Shown: positions 35,390 through 43,712, numbered from the stretch's first letter. The stretch: 64,000 nucleotides of DNA from Bacillus sp. FJAT-18017 (GCF_001278805.1 NZ_CP012602.1:1033001-1097000); one strand, 5' to 3'. Made by a program: numbers and translations. Notes: generated from the letters alone by a model not told the origin.

Positions 35390-35914
35390 ATGGGACTAGG
35401 TTTCTTTGAAGGATATAAAAAGGGGTTACAATTACTATGGTCTATGTTAACTGCCGACCCTTCATTCACACTATTGATTGTTGTACTTTTTGGTGGTCTC
35501 CTTATAGTTGCGTTAATAGTTAATGTGCTTAGAGAACGAAAACTCACGGGTATTTTAGAAGTTGATAAAATGTCAGGAACGATATTTGAGGAGTATCTCC
35601 AGGCCTTGTTAAAAACCAAAGGCTATTATGTGCAATTAACACCAGCAACTGGAGACTACGGAGCAGACCTTATTTTATCAGCAAAGGGCAAGAAAATTAT
35701 TGTCCAAGCTAAGAGATATAAGAAAAACGTTGGAGTGAAAGCTGTACAAGAAATAGCTTCAGCAAAAAGTCACTACAAGGCGGATGAATGTTGGGTGATT
35801 ACGAATAGTTTTTTTACCGAACAAGCTAGGAAACTAGCAAAATCAAATCAGGTTAGATTGGTTGATCGAAAGCAGCTTATGGTTTGGATGCTACAAGAAA
35901 ACAAAGGTGCATAA
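35390..35914 (+). CDS. Membrane-anchored Mrr-type restriction-endonuclease-like protein
   Basis: The 174-residue protein has one membrane helix (about 26-47) and a cytoplasmic PD-(D/E)xK domain of the Mrr_cat type: E67/E68 in FEEYLQALL, D93 in GDYGADLIL, Q106-A-K108 in IIVQAKRY, and the following VGVKAVQEI. These residues are the expected metal-binding set (D..QxK variant). Proteins with this layout are common in Firmicutes and may cleave foreign or damaged DNA; the substrate is unknown. It sits alone between LCP remnants. Confidence 0.85.
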   Translation: MGLGFFEGYKKGLQLLWSMLTADPSFTLLIVVLFGGLLIVALIVNVLRERKLTGILEVDKMSGTIFEEYLQALLKTKGYYVQLTPATGDYGADLILSAKGKKIIVQAKRYKKNVGVKAVQEIASAKSHYKADECWVITNSFFTEQARKLAKSNQVRLVDRKQLMVWMLQENKGA

Positions 35915-36076
35915 TTCGGGAAAACAAAGCTTTCATAATAGGGGGTAGTTACTATACGGATTTAGGTGCACTTTAACTCCCAAATTTTTCTTGTATAAAA
36001 GGCATTGTTGAATGTGGGTTCAAAATGCCTTTTGTCGGCAACAGGAACAATAGATAGAATTTAAATATTTTTTATC

Positions 36077-36379
36077 TTATAATCCATCAACATTGGTAGA
36101 ATTCTTTTTGATTTTATACCGAAACATTAACTTTACGAGTTTATGAAGTTCATCTTTTGGGGTGGAGAGTATAACCGATTTTATATAGTATTTCTCCAAT
36201 GTAACCTTATGAACGAGATACGCATTCTTTTTTATTTTCATCATGCTGTTTGTTAACGCATATTCTTTAATAATCCATTTTTCGAGGGTGTCAGTCTCAT
36301 AATTGTTCACCAATTCGAGAAAGTGCTGAAGTCTGTTAATTTCCTTTTCCGCCTGACCAGCTGTGATTGGTTTCCGCAT
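36077..36379 (-). CDS. Unrecognised 100-residue protein downstream of an Xre-type gene
   Basis: The small protein is helical and basic in its second half, without membrane segment or known motif. ATG at 36379 follows GGAGAGG at good distance. It lies 26 bases after the Xre-like frame on the same strand, so both were probably one operon. I do not recognise it; a partner of the regulator is possible. Confidence 0.5.
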   Translation of the reverse strand: MRKPITAGQAEKEINRLQHFLELVNNYETDTLEKWIIKEYALTNSMMKIKKNAYLVHKVTLEKYYIKSVILSTPKDELHKLVKLMFRYKIKKNSTNVDGL

Positions 36380-36405
36380 AGTTCCTCTCCAAGGATAATA
36401 GTATT

Positions 36406-36642
36406 TTACTTTTCTTCTGGATCATCGATATCATTCGCACCCCATCGTATAAGCCACAGAGGATCTACATTCAAAATTTCTGCTATATATTTCAACTCAT
36501 AATTACGCACCCCACGAACACCTCTTTCAATTTCAGAGATATCAGACTGGGTCAATTTTAAATTAAATTCAAGATCAAGAGCAGCAGATAAATCCTTCAC
36601 TGAGTCTATTATTTCTCTTATTTTTTATTTTCCTACTCTCAT
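36406..36642 (-). pseudogene. Xre-family helix-turn-helix regulator with early nonsense codon
   Basis: The open part encodes L-T-Q-S-D-I-S-E-I-E-R-G and IAEILNVDPLWLIRWG, a canonical Xre helix-turn-helix. An ATG at 36642 in the same frame begins MRVGK, then TAA interrupts, then KIREI resumes into the domain. Typical Xre proteins start with such an M-x-x-G-x-x-I-R-E-I helix. Either the gene is broken by the TAA, or a 64-residue version starts at GTG (36600) with a shortened first helix. Confidence 0.6.
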
Positions 36643-36663
36643 TGTGAATTCGTTTCTTTAACT

Positions 36664-36798
36664 CTTTTCCCTCATCCACAAGCCATATTAAATGTTTCCT
36701 TGTCAGAACTGTCCGGGTATATCATTAGTCCCGGGCTGGAAAATGATGCCGGGATTATTGGTGATCTTTTGCTTGCCAACCAAGCAGGATATAAGTGA
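36664..36798 (+). pseudogene. C-terminal fragment resembling a ROK-family sugar kinase
   Basis: A plus-strand frame ends with SGYIISPGLENDAGIIGDLL and a few more residues before TGA at 36796-36798. The A-G-I-I-G-A/D-L-L-L-A pattern is the usual end of ROK glucokinases and fructokinases. No start or upstream kinase body exists, so this is a relic left by deletion. The assignment rests on a short motif. Confidence 0.4.
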
Positions 36799-36863
36799 AT
36801 ACTCTATTATGTAGAAAGGGAATAAAGAATAATCAATTATATTTTGAAGGGTGTTGGATTTAA

Positions 36864-37397
36864 ATGCGATTACAAGGAAAGAAAGTGATCAGCCTGGTCC
36901 ATCAGGATTTTGAAGACTTAGAGCTATGGTATCCGGTTTATAGGCTGCGCGAAGAGGGTGCGGTTGTACATCTTGCAGGAGAAGAGGCCGGCGCTGAATA
37001 CAAGGGGAAATACGGAGTACCGGCCAAAGCGGATTTCACTTATGCAGATATTGATGGCGATCAATATGATGCCATTTTAGTACCAGGGGGGTGGGCCCCG
37101 GATAAAATTCGCCGTTTTCCTGAAGTGCTATCCCTAATACAGAACATGGATGCAAGTGAAAAGGTTATAGGACAAATCTGCCACGCTGGCTGGGTGCTCA
37201 TTTCTGCAAAGATTCTATCTGGAAAAAAGGTAACAAGTACCCCGGGAATTCGGGACGATATGGAAAATGCAGGAGCCATTTGGTATGACGAACCAGTTGT
37301 CGTTGACGGCCATCTTGTATCAAGCCGCCGACCGCCAGATCTCCCCGATTACATGAGAGAATTTATTCATGTATTAGAGAAAAGTAGCTCGAAGTAA
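36864..37397 (+). CDS. DJ-1/PfpI family protein
   Basis: The 177-residue protein has the DJ-1/PfpI fold signatures ILVPGGWAPD and the nucleophile elbow IGQICHAGW with C106 followed by H107, as in Bacillus YraA/YfkM-type stress proteins. This subfamily is linked to glyoxal-damage repair or carbonyl stress; protease activity is not established. GAAGGGTG precedes ATG. The gene is isolated and is followed by a terminator. Confidence 0.9.
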   Translation: MRLQGKKVISLVHQDFEDLELWYPVYRLREEGAVVHLAGEEAGAEYKGKYGVPAKADFTYADIDGDQYDAILVPGGWAPDKIRRFPEVLSLIQNMDASEKVIGQICHAGWVLISAKILSGKKVTSTPGIRDDMENAGAIWYDEPVVVDGHLVSSRRPPDLPDYMREFIHVLEKSSSK

Positions 37398-37438
37398 AAA
37401 ACCCTAAATAGAATGAAAGCTTCGATAAATGAAAATTT

Positions 37439-37466
37439 AAGGCGGCCAATATCATGGCCGCCTTTA
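37439..37466. terminator. Second copy of the LCP-associated terminator
   Basis: AAGGCGGCCA and TGGCCGCCTT form the same stem as at 34231-34258. It ends the DJ-1 gene on the plus strand and once ended the deleted LCP copy on the minus strand. Confidence 0.8.
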
Positions 37467-37553
37467 TTAATAATACAATTAAAGTTCTGGATGGACTTTT
37501 GTTCCTCATCTTCTGGAACTATATAATAATTTTTTCTTCTTTTCTAATTTCAT
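37467..37553 (-). pseudogene. Internally deleted LCP gene remnant
   Basis: On the minus strand GGAGGAG and ATG (37553) begin MKLEKKKK, then the sequence passes directly into YYIVPEDEEQKSIQ, which matches the C-terminal WYYVVPEEEKQKIQ of the LCP pseudogene at 34279-35195. Upstream sequence (CTCCGAATTGCTAGAT on the plus strand) and the downstream terminator also match that copy. About 280 codons are missing. This is a clear deletion scar of a second LCP gene. Confidence 0.75.
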
Positions 37554-37703
37554 TTTCTCCTCCGAATTGCTAGATGGGTGTCTAGGTCGGTTGATATTAT
37601 GACATACATCTTCCGGAAGAAGTGATGAGATACCCCCTATATATTTTTAGTTACTTGGAAATCCCTATAAATAGAACACTCACCCCTAAAGCCCCGGGGA
37701 CGG

Positions 37704-37758
37704 TTTGAACTGCACCTCCAATTGTTAGGTGTGTCTAACAATTGGGGTGCAGTTCAAA
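37704..37758. repeat. 25-bp near-perfect inverted repeat
   Basis: TTTGAACTGCACC-T-CCAATTGTTAG (37704-37728) pairs with 37735-37758 over a 6-base loop, with a single bulged T. It lies 11 bases after the AAA gene stop on the minus strand and may serve as its terminator, or be a REP-like palindrome; a GGGGACGG tract precedes it. Confidence 0.7.
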
Positions 37759-37768
37759 TGACCGGCTT

Positions 37769-39034
37769 CTACAAATTCTCCTTTATATATGCTGCAGCTT
37801 CATTGTACATGCCGCCCTGGTTCCCATACTTAATATAATTCTTTATCGTTGACAGCCATTCCAGTGTCGTTGGTTTTGTGCTTTTAATGGCGTCCAGTAA
37901 ATCTTCCATTGTTACTGGTCTTTCAGGGCCGCCTTCCATAATTTCCGCTAACACCTTTTCAGAAGCAAGCTCTACGATGTTCTCAATATCGGCACCTGAG
38001 TAGAGTGGAGTCCTGTCAGCTAGCACTTCATAAACAATTCCACTTTCAACCGGTCTGCCGCTAAGTTTTAATTGAAAAATGGCTTTTCTTGCTTCACGGT
38101 CCGGCGGTGGGACGAAGACGAGCTTATCGAATCTGCCAGGGCGCTTAAAGGCATCATCCACGTCCCAAGGCATATTGGTCGCCCCAATAACTAGTAATTT
38201 TTCATTCGATGTTTCTACGCTTTGGAGTTCATTCAGCATCGTATCCACCAAAGGCCGCATCACATCAGAACGCGACTTTGAGCGGCTGAAGCCAAGCGCA
38301 TCTAATTCATCGAAAAATACAACCGCAGGTGAGTTGGCGCGAGCCGTTTCAAACGCATTATGAAGATTCTGCTCACTAACACCTACGTAAGGATCGAGAA
38401 TCTCGGAAATGTGGATCGGATAAAAACTGGCACGGCATTCCCCGGCCGTAGCCTTGGCAATAAACGTCTTCCCGCAGCCTGGCGGACCGTATAACAAAAT
38501 TCCGCCGCCAGCTTTTTTGCGAAACTTTGCAAAAAGTCCAGGGTTCATGAACGGCTTAATGATTTTCATCTCAATGGTTTTCTTTAAATCATAGAGGCCG
38601 CCCACATCATCAAACTTAACCGTCTTTGGAATCCGGTTCTGGAGTGAAATCACATTCTCTTGTTTTCGTCCTTCGATAACTTTAAAGCCCTTTGTACGTT
38701 GTGCTGAATTATAAGCGAGCACTTCTTCAGCTGGAGCAGGACTGCTGATGTCTGGTTCATGAGGTTCGATGGGCTTGATACTTGGTTCAGTAGGCTGGAT
38801 GAGTTCGGCATCAAGTTCATCAGGTTGAATGGACTCCACGTCAAGAAACTCTTTGAGAGAAGATATCACTGCTTTTTCCAGAGCAGGATCCTCGCCCTTA
38901 AGCGCTATTGAAAAAGCATGCAACGCTTCTGATAGCTGTCCGCTGTTCAAGTATTCTTCCCCGAGCAAAAACTGAATCTGATGATTTTCCTTATCCCGTT
39001 CCAGAATTGATCGATAAATCTCTATTTTATCCAT
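37769..39034 (-). CDS. TPR-AAA ATPase
   Basis: The 421-residue protein has a TPR-like N-terminus (1-60), a Pro/Glu-rich linker (about 70-105), and one AAA module: Walker A GPPGCGKT (183-190), Walker B FFDELDALG (240-248), sensor-1 in GATNMPWD, and R-P-G-R-F-D with the arginine fingers. The pore-loop area reads Y-V-G-V-S-E. It belongs to the Cdc48/26S-regulatory-like branch, likely a protein-remodelling chaperone. No protease domain is fused. The stop of the TPR gene and the start of this one abut, and both belong to a three-gene minus-strand operon. Confidence 0.88.
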   Translation of the reverse strand: MDKIEIYRSILERDKENHQIQFLLGEEYLNSGQLSEALHAFSIALKGEDPALEKAVISSLKEFLDVESIQPDELDAELIQPTEPSIKPIEPHEPDISSPAPAEEVLAYNSAQRTKGFKVIEGRKQENVISLQNRIPKTVKFDDVGGLYDLKKTIEMKIIKPFMNPGLFAKFRKKAGGGILLYGPPGCGKTFIAKATAGECRASFYPIHISEILDPYVGVSEQNLHNAFETARANSPAVVFFDELDALGFSRSKSRSDVMRPLVDTMLNELQSVETSNEKLLVIGATNMPWDVDDAFKRPGRFDKLVFVPPPDREARKAIFQLKLSGRPVESGIVYEVLADRTPLYSGADIENIVELASEKVLAEIMEGGPERPVTMEDLLDAIKSTKPTTLEWLSTIKNYIKYGNQGGMYNEAAAYIKENL

Positions 39035-39910
39035 TTAAACCCTGCCTTTCACAAACCATTTATAGAATAAAGGGGTTATCCATGTGGAAATGCAGAACAA
39101 GACATAAAATACGACAAAGATAGCGAACAGAGTGGGCAGATACAGCTCAGTCAGCAGTATACTGATGATGATAAACGTAAGCCACGCGACAGCCGGCCCG
39201 CCGATTTTTCCCATGAGACGATGAGGGGCAAAAAGAGGATGGGTTACGGTATCGTAATACTCCAGCAAAGCCAGAATATTCCGGTCCTCGGGATTGAGCA
39301 GAAAAGCTTGTCTGTAACATTCCCTCGCTTCCTTCAGATCCCCTTTTAACACATGGAACATCGCCATGTTTGTCAGGTTCTGCACCTCATCGGCCGACGT
39401 CTCCATGACGTTCCGGATAAATTCCCGCTGCATGCTTTTATCATCCTTTGCAAAATAGAAATCCAATAAAAGCTGATTCACTTTTTGACTGTATGGTTCG
39501 AGCTCCCTCGCTCGTTCCAGCAGTGCAAATGCTTTTGTATCTTGGCCTGCTTCAAGCATCAAACCGCCGTAGGAAGCGATCAAATCTCCATCGAGCGGAT
39601 CTTTTTCAAGTGCAGCCAAATAGGCTTCCTCTGCTTCAGGTAACTTCCCTTCATGCTGATAAGCTGAGCCAATAAAGTGATACCCAATAACTTCATCATA
39701 ACCAAATCGCAACGCTTCCCGGCAGAGTCTTCTAGCTTCCTTAAAGTTTTCCCTGGACATTTGCACTACCGCCATTTGATATAAGGCAGTAGCGTTTTCG
39801 GGATCCTGCCGCAGTAGGTTTTGAATGAGCGGTGCGGCAGCTTCGAACCTGCCAATCGTAAAATAATGCGATATCACTGCTTCATCATTCTGTTTTTCCT
39901 GAATTGTCAT
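39035..39910 (-). CDS. TPR protein with C-terminal membrane anchor
   Basis: The 291-residue protein has about five to six TPR units (AAPLIQNLLRQDPENATALY, AYLAALEKDPLDGDLIASYG, CYRQAFLLNPEDRNILALLE) and two hydrophobic helices near 234-275. It would present a protein-binding surface at the membrane. Its start is 7 bases after the stop of the 158-residue membrane protein and its stop touches the AAA gene, so the products probably act together. Confidence 0.8.
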   Translation of the reverse strand: MTIQEKQNDEAVISHYFTIGRFEAAAPLIQNLLRQDPENATALYQMAVVQMSRENFKEARRLCREALRFGYDEVIGYHFIGSAYQHEGKLPEAEEAYLAALEKDPLDGDLIASYGGLMLEAGQDTKAFALLERARELEPYSQKVNQLLLDFYFAKDDKSMQREFIRNVMETSADEVQNLTNMAMFHVLKGDLKEARECYRQAFLLNPEDRNILALLEYYDTVTHPLFAPHRLMGKIGGPAVAWLTFIIISILLTELYLPTLFAIFVVFYVLFCISTWITPLFYKWFVKGRV

Positions 39911-39917
39911 AGCACTA

Positions 39918-40394
39918 TCAATCCACGCTTCCAGTTAGCATAAAATCCGCCGCAACCAAGAAGGCCATTAGAATACCAGCTCCAATAACAATCCACAGCA
40001 AGGCAGGCTTGAACAAAGGCAGGATTTCCCCATCCATCCGCACATGCTGCTGATATGGCTTATTCAACACATACTTGTAAAGAAAAAATAAAAGAATCGA
40101 GAGAATCTGCATCGATAAACGCGGCATCTTATTATCTTCAGCAAAAGCACCATTACTGTACATATAAAATATAACCAGATTAAAAATCAGCACTAGGAAA
40201 CTGACGGCTACCAAGAAATATCTATGCAGCTTCGGTACATTCAGCCACTTCGCATTCCGGGTACCAAGCACCATCATCGGAATAGGTCCGCCGAAAAAAG
40301 CGACAAGAAAGAAGTGGTTGATATCATATGATTTTGTTTTGCTCCAGCCGTCCTTAAGTGAAGGCTGGAAAAGATCATTATCTAGTTTGGACAT
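39918..40394 (-). CDS. Four-helix membrane protein of unknown function
   Basis: I start at ATG 40394 (MSKLDND), which has CAGGGTGAG upstream, instead of the longer frame from 40436; this gives 158 residues. Four hydrophobic segments are visible (FFLVAFFGGPIPMMVLG, YFLVAVSFLVLIFNLVIFYM, LSMQILSILLFFLYKYV, LLWIVIGAGILMAFLVAA). No catalytic motif is seen. It is the first gene of the membrane protein-TPR-AAA operon. Confidence 0.7.
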   Translation of the reverse strand: MSKLDNDLFQPSLKDGWSKTKSYDINHFFLVAFFGGPIPMMVLGTRNAKWLNVPKLHRYFLVAVSFLVLIFNLVIFYMYSNGAFAEDNKMPRLSMQILSILLFFLYKYVLNKPYQQHVRMDGEILPLFKPALLWIVIGAGILMAFLVAADFMLTGSVD

Positions 40395-40471
40395 CGTCTC
40401 ACCCTGAAAATTCCATTTATACTTTAATTCTATCATCGCAAAAATAACGTAACTGTCAATGGGTATTTTAA

Positions 40472-40513
40472 GTGTCTATCACTCTCGGGTTTTTTGGTTA
40501 ACGGGGTGTGTTT
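40472..40513. repeat. Degenerate copy of a dispersed intergenic repeat
   Basis: GTGTCTATCACTCTCGGG followed by a T run and GGGGTGTGTTT aligns with the repeat units at 52255, 62468 and 62541 (GTGCCTGTCACTTCCCG ... GTGTTTCAC). It is the most diverged copy. Confidence 0.45.
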
Positions 40514-40618
40514 AACTAAATATAAGGTAGTTAGGGTGATATGTATACGACCATGGAGAAGCGGCGGGGACGGGGCTTTTTATATGCTAAAGAACCGTAC
40601 CAATGGAATTGAAAAAGA

Positions 40619-40665
40619 GGAACACCACTTGTATAACTGGCCAAAGCGTTATGCAGGTGGTGTCC
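40619..40665. repeat. About 20-bp imperfect inverted repeat
   Basis: GGAACACCACTTGTATAACT (40619-40638) pairs with AGCGTTATGCAGGTGGTGTCC (40645-40665). The hairpin lies about 50 bases beyond the IclR gene stop on the minus strand and could end that transcript. A GGGGACGG tract precedes it, as at 37704. Confidence 0.6.
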
Positions 40666-40716
40666 CCAAAAAATAATGAGTGTATGAGATTTTAGCTTAT
40701 TGAAAACTCCATTACG

Positions 40717-41493
40717 TTACCGTTTTGTGCTTTTCATGGATGGAACAAAACCAAGTCTCCTTGATATTTGATTTCCAGTTTCTTTAAGAACGGGAAGGAG
40801 ATGATCCTTGTTTTTATGGATACGTTCTGTTGGTCCTGCCACACTGATTGCCCCTATGGCATTGCCGGTAAAATTATAGATTGGGACTGCAAAGCAGGTT
40901 AGTCCCATTTCAATCTCTTCATCATCTACAGCAATTTTAGTTAGACGGACCTTCGCCAATTCTTCATAAAATTCAATACGGTCTGTGATCGTATTCTTAG
41001 TAAATTTCTTCATTTCCTTACTTAAAACCCGATCGACTTCCTCCATTGGCATATCGGCGAGTATCGCTTTCCCAAGCCCCGTGCAGTAGGCAGGGCGGCT
41101 TGTCCCCAATTGGGCGGTTGTCTGAATGGCCTTTGTGCCTTCGGATTTATAAAGGTACACGATTTCCCCATCATTATAAACTCCCAGAAAAGATGTCTCT
41201 CCGGTGTTGAAGGACATTTCCCGCAAATAGGGAATCGACACCTCTACAAGATCAAGATTCCTCAATCCCTTTATGCCCACCTCCAGCGTCTTGACGCCGA
41301 TAGTATAGCGTTCAGAAAATTCATCAAGCTCGATGTAACTTCTTTCATTCAATGTTTCTATAAGCCGGAAAGCGGTTGTTTTCGGAATGCCTGTTTCTTT
41401 GGCAATGTCGGAGAGTGAAATGCCGGAAGGATAAGTGGATATGCATTCCAGTATTGTTAACGCCCGGTCAAGGGCAGATTTGTTTTGTTCCAT
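40717..41493 (-). CDS. IclR-family transcriptional regulator (KdgR-like)
   Basis: The 258-residue protein has the IclR winged helix-turn-helix (ISLSDIAKETGIPKTTAFRLIETL) and effector domain with YLREMSFNTGETSFLGVY, the R-PAYCTGLGKAILA motif and MGLTCFAVPIYNFTGNAIGAISVAGP. IclR proteins of this type usually repress sugar-acid genes and respond to KDG or a related intermediate. It is divergent from the sugar-acid operon and a palindrome overlaps that operon's start region. Confidence 0.92.
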   Translation of the reverse strand: MEQNKSALDRALTILECISTYPSGISLSDIAKETGIPKTTAFRLIETLNERSYIELDEFSERYTIGVKTLEVGIKGLRNLDLVEVSIPYLREMSFNTGETSFLGVYNDGEIVYLYKSEGTKAIQTTAQLGTSRPAYCTGLGKAILADMPMEEVDRVLSKEMKKFTKNTITDRIEFYEELAKVRLTKIAVDDEEIEMGLTCFAVPIYNFTGNAIGAISVAGPTERIHKNKDHLLPVLKETGNQISRRLGFVPSMKSTKR

Positions 41494-41582
41494 TTTTTCA
41501 CCACCTACTCAATTACTTTTATTATATTGAATAAAAAGTTTGCTGTCTATAAAGTAAATTCTGAAAAATTGAATATTTGGTA

Positions 41583-41611
41583 TTGACATCCATAATTTTA
41601 ACTCTTATCAT
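41583..41611 (+). promoter_or_regulatory. SigA promoter of the sugar-acid operon
   Basis: A perfect TTGACA (41583-41588) and TATCAT (41606-41611) are separated by 17 bases, 82 bases before the first gene. Confidence 0.75.
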
Positions 41612-41619
41612 AATTTATG

Positions 41620-41635
41620 AAACGGCGTTCCGTTT
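41620..41635. promoter_or_regulatory. Candidate IclR-type operator
   Basis: AAACGG-CGTT-CCGTTT is a perfect 6+6 palindrome placed at the predicted transcription start, where a bound repressor would block the promoter. The assignment to the divergent IclR gene is by position. Confidence 0.55.
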
Positions 41636-41692
41636 TTTTAAAAAATCACTTACCATTTACACACAAGTATTTTAGTCAAGGAGGGATGGAAG

Positions 41693-42670
41693 TTGAAAAA
41701 CCCGATTGTGAGAATTACGGATTGCGATCATGAATCCGTAGATGTGGAAATGAAATTATTATCGGAGTTTTCGGATGATAATACTCTCTTAAACTGTAAA
41801 ACTGAAGAAGAGTTAATAGAACAATGCAAAGGTGTTCAAGGGGTCATAAATCAATACGCCCCATTTACTAGGCGGGTGCTGGGCCAACTGAAAGATTTAA
41901 AGGTAATTGTCCGTTACGGTGTCGGGGTTGATAATATCGATTTAGAAGCTGCAAGCGAATTTGGAATCCAGATTTGCAATGTTCCTGACTATGGGACTAA
42001 CGAGGTGGCTGATCATGCTATCTCATTAATGATGGCGCTTACACGCAAAGTGGTGGCCATGAATGCACAAGTGAAAAATGGGGTTTGGGATTATCAAAAG
42101 TCAATTCCCATCTATCGCCTCCAGGAACAGACAGTAGGGATTATTGGCTTGGGAAGGATTGGCTCTGCTTTTGCAAAAAAAGCACATGGTCTCGGGATGA
42201 AGGTCATTGGCTGTGAATTGCCAAGCCAGGAAAAGAAGGTGCCTGAGTTTTTAAAACTTGTTAGCTTTCAGGAGCTCCTTGAAAAGTCGGATGTTATTTC
42301 AATACATACCCCGTTAAATGAACAAACAAGGAATTTGTTTGCTGAAGAGGAATTCCAGAACATGAAATCCAATGCTTACATCATTAATACCGCACGCGGT
42401 GGCATTATCAATGAACATGCCTTGGATAGGGCCCTGACAGAAAAATGGATTGCCGGTGCCGCACTTGATGTGTTGGAGAAGGAGCCTGCTGAAAAGAATT
42501 TCCCGCTACTTAAACATGAAAACTTTATTTGCACGCCACACATGGGATGGTACTCCGAACAGGCTTACAAAGAGTTAAAACGGAAAGCTGCCGAGGAAGT
42601 CATAAATGTGTTAAGCGGAAAGGAACCAAGATATCCAGTTAATAAAATCATGTCACAAATGAACTACTAA
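41693..42670 (+). CDS. D-2-hydroxyacid dehydrogenase (C-terminal-binding-protein/SerA-like)
   Basis: The 325-residue enzyme has the family's NAD motif VGIIGLGRIGSAFAKKA, the arginine segment INTARGGIINEHAL, the glutamate in ALDVLEKEPA and the catalytic histidine in CTPHMGWYSEQA. Members interconvert 2-keto and D-2-hydroxy acids. TTG at 41693 follows AAGGAGGGA. First in the sugar-acid operon, it may oxidise or reduce an acid intermediate; it lacks the ACT domain of biosynthetic SerA. Confidence 0.88.
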   Translation: MKNPIVRITDCDHESVDVEMKLLSEFSDDNTLLNCKTEEELIEQCKGVQGVINQYAPFTRRVLGQLKDLKVIVRYGVGVDNIDLEAASEFGIQICNVPDYGTNEVADHAISLMMALTRKVVAMNAQVKNGVWDYQKSIPIYRLQEQTVGIIGLGRIGSAFAKKAHGLGMKVIGCELPSQEKKVPEFLKLVSFQELLEKSDVISIHTPLNEQTRNLFAEEEFQNMKSNAYIINTARGGIINEHALDRALTEKWIAGAALDVLEKEPAEKNFPLLKHENFICTPHMGWYSEQAYKELKRKAAEEVINVLSGKEPRYPVNKIMSQMNY

Positions 42671-42695
42671 ACTACCTTTCGAGAGGAATTATCAG

Positions 42696-43700
42696 ATGAA
42701 ATGCATCGTTTATCAAGGACCTAATACCATTCAGGTAGAAGAAAGGCCGGTTCCGGTACCAGGGGAAAATGAGGTCTTATTGAAAGTAAGCCATGCAGGC
42801 ATTTGCGGGACTGATTTAAATATTTATGTGGGGGCGCATGTAAGGGCAATGGCGCCACTAGTGATTGGACACGAACTCTCTGGAACCATTGCGAAAGGAA
42901 CTGAAGAGTTTAAAGAAGGAACCCGTGTTACTGTCCGTCCGTTGATTTCCTGCGGTGAATGCGCTTCTTGTCAATCCGGCCAAAGCCACGTTTGCCAAAC
43001 GTTGCAGCTGTACGGAATTGATGACGAGGGTGGCATGGCTGAGTACATGAAGGTTAGCAAAGACAAGGTCCATGTACTGCCAGATCATTTTCCATTAAAA
43101 TTGGGTGCGTTGATTGAACCGCTTGCTGTAGGAGTTCATGCTGTGCGCAGGGCTGCTTTTGAACCGGGAATGAATACGGTCGTTTTCGGCGGCGGTACCA
43201 TCGGTTTGTGTGTAGCCTCTGTATTGAAGTTGATGAACGCCGGCCAGGTCATTGTCGTTGAAATGAATCCATTCCGCAAAGAAATGGCCGAGCAGCTTGG
43301 GATGATTACGATTGACCCTACAATGGAGGATGTTGAGGGAAGAATACGGGAGCTCACCAATAACGTTGGAGCCGACCAGGTGTATGATTGCGCAGCCCAT
43401 CCAAGCGTTACTCCGCACTTAACAAAGGTGGCCAAAGTCCATGGGAAAATTGTGATTGTCGGTTCCTACAAAAAACCTCCTGAGTTCAATCTTCTTGACA
43501 TGATGTTCAAGGAACTTGAGGCGGTTGGAACCCGTGTCTACACAGCGGATGATTTTAACTCATCTATTGAGTTGCTGGGCAGGGAGTATCCTTTTGAAAA
43601 ACTAATCACGCACGTTTTGCCTATAGATAAAGTCCAGGAAGGATTTGACGTTTTACTAAATGGCGGCGATGCGATTAAAGTGATGTATCAATTCGATTAG
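42696..43700 (+). CDS. Zinc-dependent medium-chain alcohol/polyol dehydrogenase
   Basis: The 334-residue protein has the MDR zinc sites: catalytic C37-G-T-D and GHELSG, the structural cysteine cluster C-x2-C-x2-C-x7-C (CGECASCQSGQSHVC), and the NAD motif VFGGGTIGLCVASVL. Relatives include threonine, sorbitol and galactitol/L-gulonate-type dehydrogenases. In this operon it probably oxidises a hydroxyl group of the sugar acid; the substrate cannot be fixed by eye. Confidence 0.88.
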   Translation: MKCIVYQGPNTIQVEERPVPVPGENEVLLKVSHAGICGTDLNIYVGAHVRAMAPLVIGHELSGTIAKGTEEFKEGTRVTVRPLISCGECASCQSGQSHVCQTLQLYGIDDEGGMAEYMKVSKDKVHVLPDHFPLKLGALIEPLAVGVHAVRRAAFEPGMNTVVFGGGTIGLCVASVLKLMNAGQVIVVEMNPFRKEMAEQLGMITIDPTMEDVEGRIRELTNNVGADQVYDCAAHPSVTPHLTKVAKVHGKIVIVGSYKKPPEFNLLDMMFKELEAVGTRVYTADDFNSSIELLGREYPFEKLITHVLPIDKVQEGFDVLLNGGDAIKVMYQFD

Positions 43701-43712
43701 GGTGGGAATGAC

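Noticed and set aside
40494..40676. Plus-strand 60-codon frame
   Set aside because: It covers the imperfect palindrome at 40619-40665 and has no ribosome binding site.
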